DNA from: Streptomyces murinus
GTDB taxonomy: Bacteria > Actinomycetota > Actinomycetes > Streptomycetales > Streptomycetaceae
Assembly: GCF_002154555.1 (NCBI RefSeq)
Contig: NZ_MUNF01000038.1
Span: 1-34,502, forward strand
Length of the DNA: 34,502 bases
Direction: 5' to 3'
How positions within the stretch are numbered: the stretch's first letter is position 1; every line of letters starts with the position of its first letter. The translations under genes were made by a program, and so were the position numbers. Shown one piece after another: positions 1-8,011 of the stretch. Below the pieces are notes generated by a model that ran no database searches, had not been told where the DNA came from, and was given only the letters and a program-made list of their open reading frames with translations.

Positions 1-190
1 CCTCGGCGAGGACCTCCAGGCAGGCCAGTTCCTCGGCGGCCTCCATGCCCTTGTCGCGCAGCTGCACGATGTCGACGCCGCCGGCCAGCACCGCGTCCAG
101 GAACTCGGGCAGGTCGCCCTGGCGCCTGCGGGCGTCCGTGCACAGGTACAGCCGGGCGTCGGCGAGCTCGGCGCGGGCGGTGTCGGACAT
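1..190 (-). CDS. thiE: Thiamine-phosphate synthase ThiE, N-terminal part
   Basis: ThiE joins hydroxymethylpyrimidine pyrophosphate to thiazole phosphate to give thiamine phosphate in the cytoplasm. Only about 63 N-terminal residues lie in the window; the gene continues past the left edge. Visible are the first beta strand ([11 protein letters not shown]) and the conserved segment DIVQLRDKG, which holds the arginine and lysine that bind the pyrophosphate substrate in this TIM-barrel family. The start is ATG at 188-190, with a G-rich ribosome site (GGGGGAC) just upstream. It is transcribed away from the thiO-thiS-thiG operon about 2.3 kb to the right, so the pathway is split over two transcripts. 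The assignment rests on motif recognition in a partial protein but is strong. Confidence 0.9.
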   Translation of the reverse strand, partial: MSDTARAELADARLYLCTDARRRQGDLPEFLDAVLAGGVDIVQLRDKGMEAAEELACLEVLAE

Positions 191-273
191 GCGTGGGTCC
201 CCCGGGGTCGGTGTGGGTGCTGGGCGGGCGGTGGCGCACGGCGCGCGGGGCGTCGTACGCCACCCCCTCAGAA

Positions 274-315
274 CAGTCGGGCTCAGACAGTCGGGCTCAG
301 ACGGTCGGGCTCAGA
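274..315. repeat. Three 14-bp tandem repeats at a gene end
   Basis: Units 274-287, 288-301 and 302-315 are CAGTCGGGCTCAGA, the same again, then CGGTCGGGCTCAGA. The last unit carries the TGA stop codon (311-313) of the minus-strand Rv2175c-like gene, so the other two units look like a duplication of the gene's 3' end into the space before thiE. No hairpin typical of a terminator is seen here. Confidence 0.85.
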
Positions 316-676
316 CGGCGAGCGCCTGGGCGCGGCGCTTCACCTCCGTGCCGCGATTCTCGCTGAGCGCCTGCGCGGGGGTGCCGGGCAGGGTCGGGTC
401 GGGGGTGAAGAGCCATTCGATCATCTCTTCGGGCGTGAAGCCGTCGTCCCGCAGGAGCGTCAGGGTTCCGGTCAGGCCCTTGACGATCTTGTCCTCGTCG
501 ATGAAGGCGGCGGGAACGTGCAGCGCACGGTTCTCGCCTCGGCGTACTGCGATGAGCTGGCCGTCCTTGACCATCTGCCGCACACGCGTCACCTCGATGC
601 CGAACTGTTCGGCGATGTCGGGGAGGGTGAGCCAGGCGGGGACGAGAGCGTCGATCTTCGTGTCAATCTCGGTCAC
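311..676 (-). CDS. Rv2175c-family winged-helix DNA-binding protein
   Basis: This 121-residue protein belongs to the actinobacterial family of M. tuberculosis Rv2175c, a small DNA-binding protein that in mycobacteria is phosphorylated by the Ser/Thr kinase PknL. A helix-turn-helix is visible around residues 15-35 (LPDIAEQFGIEVTRVRQMVK), followed by a wing with basic residues (AVRRGENRALHVP) and the family C-terminal motif MIEWLFTPDPTLPG near residues 84-98. The start is GTG at 674-676. A -10-like TACGCT lies 7 nt before it and no ribosome site is seen, so a leaderless mRNA is likely. The N-terminus is shorter than in Rv2175c and lacks a clear match to its phosphorylated threonine region, although Thr2 and Thr6 are present. 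A PASTA kinase lies 4.3 kb away. Confidence 0.85.
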   Translation of the reverse strand: MTEIDTKIDALVPAWLTLPDIAEQFGIEVTRVRQMVKDGQLIAVRRGENRALHVPAAFIDEDKIVKGLTGTLTLLRDDGFTPEEMIEWLFTPDPTLPGTPAQALSENRGTEVKRRAQALAV

Positions 677-683
677 GAGTACT

Positions 684-689
684 AGCGTA
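684..689 (-). promoter_or_regulatory. -10 box of the Rv2175c-like gene
   Basis: The minus strand reads TACGCT, matching TANNNT, and ends 7 nt before the GTG at 676. This places the predicted transcription start at the start codon. No good -35 is visible. Inference from spacing only. Confidence 0.4.
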
Positions 690-737
690 GGCGTTCGGCC
701 GGGTGTGGTGCTTTATGCCGGTGTGCCGGTGGCGGCT

Positions 738-1970
738 TCAGCCGGTCGTGGCGTCCTTCAGCGGCCGGCCCGGATCCGCCAGCGCCGCCGCGTCCAGCGG
801 GCGGCCCGCCTCGATCAGCCTGCGGCCCTGGGCGAGATCGCGCGGCCGGCCCACGGCCAGCAGGGCGACCAGGCGGTCCGCGCGCAGCCAGCACACCGTC
901 CAGGCGGGGCCCGCGGGGTCGCCGCGCCAGACCAGCCGGTCGGCGGCGGCGTGATGGCCGGCGTACTGGACGAAGCGGCCGAACTGCTCGGACCAGAAGT
1001 ACGGCACCGGGTCGTAGACGGCGGTGGTCTCGCCGAGGATGCCGGCGGCGACGGTGCGCGGACCCTGGAGGGCGTTGTCCCAGTGGTGCACGAGAAGGCG
1101 TTCGCCGTAGCGGGCCGAGGGGAAGGAGGCGCAGTCGCCGACGGCGTACACATCGGGCGCGGAGGCGCGCAGCCGGGCGTCGGTGACGACCTCGCCCGCC
1201 GCGCCCAGCTCGATGCCGGAGCCGGTCAGCCAGCCGGTGGCGGGGCGGGCGCCGATGCCGACGACGACCGCGCCCGCGGGCAGCCGGGTGCCGTCGGCCA
1301 GCACCACCGCGCCGGGCTCGACGCGCTCCACGCGTGCGCCGGTGCGCAGTTCGGCGCCGCTGTCGGTGTACCAGCGGGTCATGGGGGCGGCGACCTCGGC
1401 GGGCAGCACCCCGGCGAGCGGCCGGTCGGCGGCCTCGACGACGGTCACCGCGCAGCCGGCCTCCCGGGCGGCCGTGGCGAACTCGGCGCCGATCCAGCCG
1501 GCGCCGACGACCACGATGTCGTGCTGCCGGGCGAGCACGGGCCGCAGCCGTTCGGCGTCGTCCAGGGTGCGCAGCAGATGCACACCGGGGACGCCCTCGG
1601 TGCCGGGCAGGGTGACCGGTTCGGCGCCGGTGGCGAGCACCAGGACGTCGTAGGGCACCGGGCCCGCCTCGGTGTCCAGTTCATGGTCGGCGGGGCGGGC
1701 CCCGAGGACCTCGCAGCCGAGCCTGAGGTCCACGCCGAGCGCGTCGAAGTCGAGGTCGAAGGCGGAGTCCTCGGCCTTGCCGAGCAGGACGGCCTTGGAC
1801 AGCGGCGGCCGGTCGTACGGCTGGTGCGGTTCGGCGCCGATGACGGTCACCTCGCCCGCGAAACCCCTCTCCCGCAGGGCGACCGCGGTCTGTACCCCGG
1901 CCATGCCCGCGCCGACGACGACCACGCGCCGGATCCCTGCCGTGCCCTCCTGGGCTGTCTGCTCGCTCAC
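738..1970 (-). CDS. NAD(P)/FAD-dependent oxidoreductase, ferredoxin-reductase type
   Basis: A 410-residue flavoprotein of the pyridine-nucleotide-disulfide family, resembling ferredoxin or rubredoxin reductases such as BenC- and ThcD-type enzymes. Seen in order: an FAD dinucleotide fold with GAGMAG at residues 20-25, the PYDRPPLSK segment near residue 50 typical of ferredoxin reductases, a NAD(P)H fold with VGAGWIGAE around residue 157, the FAD-ribityl motif YAVGDCASFPS near 275, and a C-terminal reductase domain (YFWSEQFGRFVQYAG). There is no redox-active CxxxxC, which argues against a disulfide reductase. The partner ferredoxin is not in the immediate neighbourhood, so the physiological acceptor is unknown. 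The start is GTG at 1970, with TATGGT placed 6 nt before it. It is a single gene between the Rv2175c-like gene and a small conserved gene on the same strand. Confidence 0.85.
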   Translation of the reverse strand: MSEQTAQEGTAGIRRVVVVGAGMAGVQTAVALRERGFAGEVTVIGAEPHQPYDRPPLSKAVLLGKAEDSAFDLDFDALGVDLRLGCEVLGARPADHELDTEAGPVPYDVLVLATGAEPVTLPGTEGVPGVHLLRTLDDAERLRPVLARQHDIVVVGAGWIGAEFATAAREAGCAVTVVEAADRPLAGVLPAEVAAPMTRWYTDSGAELRTGARVERVEPGAVVLADGTRLPAGAVVVGIGARPATGWLTGSGIELGAAGEVVTDARLRASAPDVYAVGDCASFPSARYGERLLVHHWDNALQGPRTVAAGILGETTAVYDPVPYFWSEQFGRFVQYAGHHAAADRLVWRGDPAGPAWTVCWLRADRLVALLAVGRPRDLAQGRRLIEAGRPLDAAALADPGRPLKDATTG

Positions 1971-1976
1971 CCGATC

Positions 1977-1982
1977 ACCATA
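1977..1982 (-). promoter_or_regulatory. -10 box of the ferredoxin-reductase-like gene
   Basis: TATGGT on the minus strand, 6 nt before the GTG start at 1970. There is no ribosome site in between, so the mRNA is predicted to be leaderless. The region just upstream carries short repeats of gtca (1994-2006) that run into the end of the next gene. Confidence 0.4.
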
Positions 1983-2002
1983 GACAGATGACGATCAGTC
2001 AG

Positions 2003-2353
2003 TCAGGGGGCGTGCGCGGTGACCTGTTCCACGATGCTCGTGCCGGAGCCGGGTCCCGACTCCCATTCCCAGGTCTCCTCCAGGCGCACCCGGCCGTCGG
2101 GCAGTTCCACGACCGTGGACACGCAGTGGCCGCAGGCCGTGCTGCCGTCGGTGCGCAGCTGCACGTACCGGAAGTCCAGGCGGTCGCCCGCGCGGGTGCC
2201 GACCAGATGGCCGCGGACGATGTCGCCGCCCCGGTACTCGGCCCAGATCGCGCCGCCTTGCTCGTGGTAGGCGAAGCGGGTCCGGGTACCGACCTGACCT
2301 GCGGACTGGTCGGCGACGGGGGCGAGGACCAGTCCGTCCAGCGACGGGGCCAT
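2003..2353 (-). CDS. Small conserved protein, often mis-named N-acetylglutamate synthase
   Basis: A 116-residue protein of a widespread family whose members are often annotated as N-acetylglutamate synthase without any acetyltransferase domain. Its visible pattern (FAYHEQGGAIWAEYRGGDIVRGHLVG, in two parts, then LDFRYVQLRTDG and LPDGRVRLEETWEWESG) suggests an alternating beta-strand, small beta-barrel fold. Two cysteines (CGHC) sit near residue 77. I chose ATG at 2353 because a GGGAG ribosome site lies about 9 nt upstream and because longer in-frame starts would run into the TPP riboswitch that serves the divergent thiO. It could share a bidirectional control region with thiO. The function is unknown; no enzymatic role should be inferred from the database name. 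Confidence 0.75.
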   Translation of the reverse strand: MAPSLDGLVLAPVADQSAGQVGTRTRFAYHEQGGAIWAEYRGGDIVRGHLVGTRAGDRLDFRYVQLRTDGSTACGHCVSTVVELPDGRVRLEETWEWESGPGSGTSIVEQVTAHAP

Positions 2354-2410
2354 GACCAGGGGCTCCCTTACGGGTGAGGAGGGGGGCGGGCTAGGGTGGC
2401 CACCGTACAA

Positions 2411-2506
2411 GCACTCGCGGGAGCCCGGACGCACCGGGCTGAGAGGGAGGCTGGCGGCCTCCGACCGTACGAACCTGATCCGGGTCATGCCGGCGAAGGG
2501 AGGGGC
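2411..2506 (+). promoter_or_regulatory. TPP riboswitch (THI element) of the thiO-thiS-thiG operon
   Basis: The conserved thi-box blocks are all present in order: ACTCGCGGGAGCCC (2413-2426), the sensor-helix core GGGCTGAGAGG (2437-2447), a short variable hairpin (about 2448-2462), then ACCTGATCCGGGTCATGCCGG (2473-2493, shown by key blocks ACCTGAT and CCGG-TCATG-CCGG) and the closing GCGAAGGGAG (2493-2502). The closing strand of helix P1 is also the purine-rich ribosome site of thiO, whose ATG is at 2516. Thiamine pyrophosphate binding would therefore be expected to hide the ribosome site and block translation. That mechanism is inferred from the overlap. Confidence 0.95.
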
Positions 2507-2515
2507 TGGACGCCC

Positions 2516-3766
2516 ATGCCGTCACGTACGTCATACACATCCGATACGCCACACGTGTCCCATAGATCCCATACGTCCCATGCACCGGGCGCATCGGGCA
2601 CATCGGGCACATCCGACGTCCTCGTCGTCGGGGGCGGGATCATCGGTCTGGTCACGGCCTGGCGCGCGGCGCGCCGGGGGCTCGCGACGGCCCTGGTGGA
2701 TCCGGCTCCGGGCGGCGGGGCCGCGCAGGTCGCGGCCGGGATGCTGGCCGCGGTCACCGAACTGCACTACGGCGAGGAGACGTTGCTCGCCCTCAATCTG
2801 GAGTCGGCGCGCCGCTACCCCGACTTCGTGGCCGAGCTGACCGAGGCGAGCGGCCGGGACCTCGGCTACCGGCGCTGCGGCACGCTCGCGGTCGCGCTGG
2901 ACGCCGACGACCGCGCCCATCTGCGCGAACTGCACGCCCTCCAGCAGCGCTGCGGCCTGGACGCACAATGGCTGTCGGGGCGGGAGTGCCGCCGTCTTGA
3001 GCCGATGCTGGCACCCGGGGTGCGCGGCGGGCTGCGGGTCGACGGCGACCACCAGATCGATCCGCGCCGGCTGGCCGCGGCGCTGGTGACCGCGTGCGAG
3101 CGGGCCGGGGTGGTGTTCCACCGGGCGTGGGCGCGGCGGCTGGACGTCGCGGGGGGCCGGGCCGTCGGGGTCACCACGGCGGACGGGGCGCCGCTCACCG
3201 CCGGGCAGGTGGTGCTCGCGGGCGGCAGCCTCAGCGGGCGGCTCGCGGGGGTGCCCCCGGAGCTGGTGCCGCCGGTACGGCCGGTGAAGGGACAGGTGCT
3301 GCGGCTGGCGGTGCCCGAGCGGTACGCGCCGTTCCTCAGCCGGACCGTGCGCGCCGTGGTCCGGGGCGGGCAGCTGTACCTGGTGCCCCGGGAGAACGGC
3401 GAGCTGGTCGTCGGCGCCACCAGCGAGGAGCTGGGCTGGGACACGACGGTCACCGCGGGCGGGGTGTACGAGCTGCTGCGCGACGCGCACGAGCTGGTGC
3501 CGGGCATCACCGAGCTGCCGCTCACCGAGACCCGGGCCGGGCTGCGGCCGGGGTCCCCCGACAACGCGCCGCTGCTCGGACCGTCCGGGCTCGACGGGCT
3601 GCTGCTGGCGACCGGGCACCACCGCAACGGGGTGCTGCTCACGCCGGTCACCGGGGATGTGATGGGGCAGTTGCTGGCGGGAGGCCCGCTGCCCGAGGAA
3701 GCCCGTCCGTTCACGCCGGAGCGCTTCGGCGCGCCGCGCACGCAGCAACTGGAGCAGACCGTATGA
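2516..3766 (+). CDS. thiO: Glycine oxidase ThiO
   Basis: ThiO oxidises glycine to dehydroglycine (iminoacetate), the nitrogen-carbon precursor for the thiazole ring of thiamine. The 416-residue protein has a D-amino-acid-oxidase-type FAD fold: VLVVGGGIIGLVTAWRAA from about residue 35, the VKGQVL segment near residue 258, and the C-terminal FAD-contact motif LLATGHHRNGVLLTPVTG near 363. ATG at 2516 is used because the ribosome site AAGGGAGGGG at the riboswitch end lies about 10 nt upstream and no other good start exists before the FAD motif. The 33-residue leader is odd: it contains six three-residue units of the type Ser-His/Gly-X, encoded by 9-bp DNA repeats. The gene overlaps thiS by 4 bp (ATGA), indicating translational coupling. 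Confidence 0.93.
   Translation: MPSRTSYTSDTPHVSHRSHTSHAPGASGTSGTSDVLVVGGGIIGLVTAWRAARRGLATALVDPAPGGGAAQVAAGMLAAVTELHYGEETLLALNLESARRYPDFVAELTEASGRDLGYRRCGTLAVALDADDRAHLRELHALQQRCGLDAQWLSGRECRRLEPMLAPGVRGGLRVDGDHQIDPRRLAAALVTACERAGVVFHRAWARRLDVAGGRAVGVTTADGAPLTAGQVVLAGGSLSGRLAGVPPELVPPVRPVKGQVLRLAVPERYAPFLSRTVRAVVRGGQLYLVPRENGELVVGATSEELGWDTTVTAGGVYELLRDAHELVPGITELPLTETRAGLRPGSPDNAPLLGPSGLDGLLLATGHHRNGVLLTPVTGDVMGQLLAGGPLPEEARPFTPERFGAPRTQQLEQTV
2558..2611 (+). repeat. Six 9-bp in-frame repeats in the thiO leader
   Basis: Three units TCCCAT+3 (2558-2584) are followed by three units of the type TCGGGCACA (2585-2611). They encode SHR, SHT, SHA, PGA, SGT, SGT. The period equals three codons, so gain or loss of a unit keeps the reading frame. 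Base composition is lower in GC than in the surrounding genes. Confidence 0.85.
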
Positions 3767-3984
3767 GCGCCGTGTCGTCCACCATCACCGTCTCCGTCAA
3801 CGGGGAGCGCCGGGAGATCGCGCCGGGTACCGCGCTCGACGCCGTCGTACGGTCCCTCGTGCGGGCCCCCGCCGGGGTCGCGGCCGCCGTCAACGAGACG
3901 GTCGTACCGCGGGCGCAGTGGGCCGGGACCGCGCTCGCCGAGGGCGACCGGGTCGAGGTGCTCACCGCGGTGCAGGGGGGCTGA
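3763..3984 (+). CDS. thiS: Sulfur carrier protein ThiS
   Basis: ThiS is the ubiquitin-like sulfur carrier that delivers sulfur to the thiazole synthase ThiG as a C-terminal thiocarboxylate. The 73-residue product begins with the beta strand TITVSVNGERREI, has the central helix DAVVRSLV, and ends in the essential Gly-Gly (VLTAVQGG). ATG at 3763 overlaps the thiO stop by the ATGA arrangement, and GGAG lies about 8 nt before it inside thiO. thiG follows after 3 nt. No ThiF-type adenylating enzyme is visible in the window, so ThiS must be activated by a protein encoded elsewhere. That last point is inference from absence. Confidence 0.95.
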   Translation: MSAVSSTITVSVNGERREIAPGTALDAVVRSLVRAPAGVAAAVNETVVPRAQWAGTALAEGDRVEVLTAVQGG

Positions 3985-4782
<798 letters not shown>

Positions 4783-5008
4783 ACCGGCGCCCGCACGCCG
4801 CCTTCGTCTCCCACCCCCGCACCACTCGAAACTCTCGGCCGGAGGGCCGGACCTCCCCGTGGGGCGCGCTCACCGTCGGCGGCTCTCCACCCGTGCACCG
4901 GCCGCCGCCTCCCGCGGAATATGGCGTCCCTGCGTAAGAAGCGTCACAGGTCGGCTTCAGTGCCCTGGTGGGAGAGGCGGAGGGGCGGGGGATGTCCGTG
5001 GGGGCTCG

Positions 5009-5014
5009 TAGACT
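5009..5014 (+). promoter_or_regulatory. -10 box of the PASTA kinase gene
   Basis: TAGACT matches TANNNT and ends 6 nt before the GTG at 5021, so the predicted mRNA begins at the start codon. A weak G-rich stretch upstream (5000-5005) is too far from the start to be a normal ribosome site. Confidence 0.4.
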
Positions 5015-5020
5015 CGGCGT

Positions 5021-6931
5021 GTGGACATGACCCTTCAGGACGCCCTCGTCGGGCACGTGCTCGACGGTCGGTATCGCGTGGACGCGCGGATCGCGGCCGG
5101 CGGGATGGCGACGGTGTACCGGGCGCTGGACATGCGCCTGGACCGGGTGCTCGCACTGAAGGTGATGCATCCCGCGCTGGCGGCCGACGGCGTCTTCGTG
5201 GAGCGGTTCATCCGCGAGGCGAAGTCCGCGGCCCGGCTCGACCATCCGAATGTGGTGCAGGTCTTCGACCAGGGCACCGACAGCTCGTATGTGTACATGG
5301 CGATGGAGTACGTCGCCGGGTGCACCCTGCGTGACGTGCTGCGCGAGCGCGGCGCGCTGCGGCCGCGTGCCGCCCTGGACATCCTGGAGCCGGTGCTCGC
5401 CGCGCTCGGCGCCGCCCACCGGGCCGGTTTCGTGCACCGCGACATGAAGCCCGAGAACGTGCTGATAGGCGACGACGGACGGGTCAAGGTCGCCGACTTC
5501 GGCCTGGTCCGCTCCGTGGACACGGTGACCAGTACGACCGGCTCCGTGCTCGGCACCGTCGCCTATCTCGCCCCCGAGCAGATCGACCAGGGCACCGCCG
5601 ACCCCCGCGTCGACGTGTACGCCTGCGGTGTCGTGCTCTACGAGATGCTGACCGGCGCCAAGCCGCACTCCGGGGACTCCCCCGCGCAGGTGCTCTACCG
5701 GCACATCAACGAGGACGTGCCGCCGCCCTCCGCGCTGGCGCCGGGGCTGGCCCCGCGGCTGGACGAACTGGTCGCCTCGGCCACCGCCCGCAACCCCGAG
5801 GTACGCCCCTGCGACGCGGTCGCGCTGCTCGCCGAGGCCCGGGAGGCCCGCGAGGCGCTGACCGAGGAGCAGCTAGACGCCGTACCGCCCCAGGCCAGGA
5901 CGGTGGAGCACGAGAACGCGGAGAACCGTACGAGCGTGATCCCGCGCGCGCTCACCGTGCCCCGCCCGCTCCCCGTCAACGAGGACGGCGACGGCGTCAG
6001 CCGCACCACCCGCTTCCAGACCCCGCCCGCGGCGCCCCCGCGCCGGTCCCGGCGGCTCATGCTGACCATCGCCGTCGCCGTGCTCCTGGTGCTCGGCGCC
6101 GGCACCGGGGTCTGGTACATCAACTCCGGCCAGTTCACCAAGGTCCCGCCGCTGCTGACGAAGACCGAGGCACAGGCCCGGGACCGGCTCCAGGACGCCG
6201 GGCTGCACATCGGGAAGGTGCAGCGGGCCTACGACGACACCGTCGAGCGCGGCACCGTGATCAGCACCGACCCGGCGCCCGGCGCCCGCATCCGGGACCA
6301 TGACGCGGTGACGCTGACCGTCTCGCTCGGCCCGGAGACGGTCAAGGTGCCGGACCTGGCCGGCCTGCCGCTCGCCGAGGCCCGGCAGAAGCTCAAGGCG
6401 GCCGGTCTGGAGCCGGGCATGGTCGGCCGGGAGTTCAGCGACGACGTCGACGCGGGCGCCGTGATCTCCACCGCCCCCACGTCGGGCACCGAGCGGCACG
6501 CGGGCTCGGCGATCGCGCTGACCGTCAGCAAGGGCAGCCCGATCGACGTACCGGACGTCACCGGCGACGACCCCGCCGACGCGCGGCAGGAGCTGACGAG
6601 CGCCGGGCTCAAGGTGAAGATCGCGAGCGAGCAGGTCAACTCCGAGTACGACAAGGGCAAGGTGGCCCGGCAGAGCCCCGGCGACGGCAAGCAGGCCGCC
6701 GCGGGCGACACGGTGACGCTCACCCTGTCCAAGGGCCCGCAGATGATCGAGGTCCCGGACGTGACCGGCGACAGCGTGGACGACGCCCACCAGGCGCTGG
6801 AGGACGCCGGGTTCAAGGTCAACGAGGACCGCGGGATCCTCGGGCTGTTCGGCGACACCGTGCGGAAGCAGTCCGTCGAGGGCGGGAAGACCGCGCCCAA
6901 GGGGTCCACGATCACGATCACCATCAGGTGA
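5021..6931 (+). CDS. PASTA-domain Ser/Thr protein kinase
   Basis: A 636-residue membrane kinase of the PknB/Stk type. The cytoplasmic kinase domain (about residues 13-275) has the glycine loop IAAGGMATVY, the ATP lysine in ALKVMHP, the catalytic loop VHRDMKPENV, the metal motif VADFGLV, an activation loop rich in Ser/Thr (VTSTTGSVLGTVAYLAPEQ) and the APE motif. A Pro-rich basic linker leads to one membrane helix at about residues 345-365, then four extracellular PASTA repeats, which in this family bind muropeptides or lipid II. The start is GTG at 5021; ATG at 5027 is possible but less well placed against the -10 box. In M. tuberculosis the equivalent position is held by PknL, which as I recall lacks PASTA repeats, so this protein has a sensing region PknL does not. 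Its likely substrate is the Rv2175c-like protein at 311-676. In S. coelicolor I believe the orthologue is called PkaF. Confidence 0.92.
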   Translation: MDMTLQDALVGHVLDGRYRVDARIAAGGMATVYRALDMRLDRVLALKVMHPALAADGVFVERFIREAKSAARLDHPNVVQVFDQGTDSSYVYMAMEYVAGCTLRDVLRERGALRPRAALDILEPVLAALGAAHRAGFVHRDMKPENVLIGDDGRVKVADFGLVRSVDTVTSTTGSVLGTVAYLAPEQIDQGTADPRVDVYACGVVLYEMLTGAKPHSGDSPAQVLYRHINEDVPPPSALAPGLAPRLDELVASATARNPEVRPCDAVALLAEAREAREALTEEQLDAVPPQARTVEHENAENRTSVIPRALTVPRPLPVNEDGDGVSRTTRFQTPPAAPPRRSRRLMLTIAVAVLLVLGAGTGVWYINSGQFTKVPPLLTKTEAQARDRLQDAGLHIGKVQRAYDDTVERGTVISTDPAPGARIRDHDAVTLTVSLGPETVKVPDLAGLPLAEARQKLKAAGLEPGMVGREFSDDVDAGAVISTAPTSGTERHAGSAIALTVSKGSPIDVPDVTGDDPADARQELTSAGLKVKIASEQVNSEYDKGKVARQSPGDGKQAAAGDTVTLTLSKGPQMIEVPDVTGDSVDDAHQALEDAGFKVNEDRGILGLFGDTVRKQSVEGGKTAPKGSTITITIR

Positions 6932-7006
6932 GGCCGCGGCGCCCGGACGGCGAGCCGGTGACCGGGTTCACCTCCGGGGCCGGTCCGGGCGCGCCCGCGG
7001 ACATGA

Positions 7007-7021
7007 CACCCTGAAAGGGTG
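7007..7021. promoter_or_regulatory. Perfect inverted repeat across the endonuclease IV start codon
   Basis: CACCCT-GAA-AGGGTG (7007-7021) has 6-bp arms, and its right arm contains the GTG start codon. The left arm fits a YANNNT -10 placed 6 nt before GTG, so the site could be promoter plus operator of a leaderless gene. There is no protein assignment for a binder. Confidence 0.4.
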
Positions 7022-7909
7022 AGTTCCGTTTCCTCGTCCCTCCCCCGGTCCCTTCCGCGCAATCCGGTCGGCGGCCATGTCCCGGTGGCCGGCGGTCTGC
7101 ACTCCGTGGGGCTGTCGTACGCCCATGAGCTGAAGGCCGAGACCGTCCAGGTCTTCGTGGCCAACCCGCGCGGCTGGGCCACCCCCGCCGGGAACCCGAA
7201 GCAGGACGAGGCCTTCCGCGCGGCCTGCGCCGAGGAGTCGGTCCCGGCGTACGTGCACGCCCCCTACCTGATCAACTTCGGCTCGCACACCGAGGCGACC
7301 GTGGAGAAGTCGGTGGAGTCGCTGCGGCACTCGCTGCGGCGCGGCCGGGAGATCGGCGCGCTCGGCGTGGTGGTGCACACCGGCAGCGCGACCGGCGGAC
7401 GGGCCCGTGAGGTGGCCCTGAAGCAGGTGCGGGAGCACATGCTGCCGCTGCTGGACGAGCTGACCCGGGACGACGACCCGTTCCTGCTGCTGGAGTCCAC
7501 CGCGGGCCAGGGTGCCTCGCTGTGCTCGCGGACCTGGGACTTCGGGCCGTACTTCGAGGCGCTGGACGCCCACCCCAAGCTGGGTGTGTGCCTGGACACC
7601 TGCCACATCTTCGCCGCCGGGCACGATCTGACCGGCCCGGCCGGCATGAACCAGACGCTCGACCTGCTGGTGGAGACCGTCGGCGAGGGGCGGCTGAAGC
7701 TGATCCACGCCAATGACTCCAAGGACGTGGTCGGCGCGCACAAGGACCGGCACGAGAACATCGGCTCCGGCCATATCGGCGAGGAGCCCTTCCGTGCCCT
7801 GATGAACCACCCGGCGACCGCGGGCGTCCCGCTGGTCATCGAGACCCCCGGCGGCAAGGAGGGGCACGCGGCGGACGTGGCCCGGCTCAAGCGCCTCAGG
7901 GACGGCTGA
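7019..7909 (+). CDS. nfo: Deoxyribonuclease IV (AP endonuclease, Nfo family)
   Basis: This enzyme cuts the DNA backbone 5' to abasic sites during base-excision repair and uses a trinuclear zinc centre in a TIM barrel. The 296-residue protein carries the family's metal ligands in order: HAPYLINFGS near residue 80, VVHTGS near 118, LLLESTAGQG near 158, GVCLDTCHIFAAGHDL near 195, LIHANDSK followed by DRHENIGSGHIGE near 228-256, and VIETPG near 280. Length agrees with E. coli Nfo (285). The start is GTG at 7019; the next candidates lie inside the first barrel strand. It is a single gene between the kinase and a convergent molybdoenzyme gene. The N-terminus (SSVSSSLPRSLPRNP) is a short Ser/Pro/Arg-rich extension. 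Confidence 0.9.
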   Translation: MSSVSSSLPRSLPRNPVGGHVPVAGGLHSVGLSYAHELKAETVQVFVANPRGWATPAGNPKQDEAFRAACAEESVPAYVHAPYLINFGSHTEATVEKSVESLRHSLRRGREIGALGVVVHTGSATGGRAREVALKQVREHMLPLLDELTRDDDPFLLLESTAGQGASLCSRTWDFGPYFEALDAHPKLGVCLDTCHIFAAGHDLTGPAGMNQTLDLLVETVGEGRLKLIHANDSKDVVGAHKDRHENIGSGHIGEEPFRALMNHPATAGVPLVIETPGGKEGHAADVARLKRLRDG

Positions 7910-7911
7910 CG

Positions 7912-7983
7912 CGCGCCTCCGGCACCACCGGCCCACGCGCCTCCAGCGCCACCGGCCCGCGCGCCTCCGGGACCGCCGAACCG
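7912..7983. repeat. Three 24-bp tandem repeats between convergent genes
   Basis: Units 7912-7935, 7936-7959 and 7960-7983 begin CGCGCCTCC and end in a CACCGGCCC-like block; a fourth degenerate copy may follow. They fill the short space between the stops of nfo and the minus-strand molybdoenzyme gene. No terminator-like hairpin was recognised in them. Confidence 0.75.
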
Positions 7984-8011
7984 CGTCGCCCGGGGGCCAT
8001 CGCCCGGACCC

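Noticed and set aside
738..1970. Flavoprotein as a thioredoxin- or mercuric-reductase-like disulfide enzyme
   Set aside because: No CxxC or CxxxxC redox motif near the FAD fold; the PYDRPPLSK and C-terminal pattern fit ferredoxin reductases better.
45..1991. Long plus-strand open frame across thiE, the Rv2175c-like gene and the flavoprotein gene
   Set aside because: Its product is low complexity without motifs; three well-supported minus-strand genes occupy the region.
4783..5008. Possible terminator or small gene between thiG and the kinase
   Set aside because: Only short imperfect GC dyads and open frames lacking start signals were seen; nothing strong enough to annotate.
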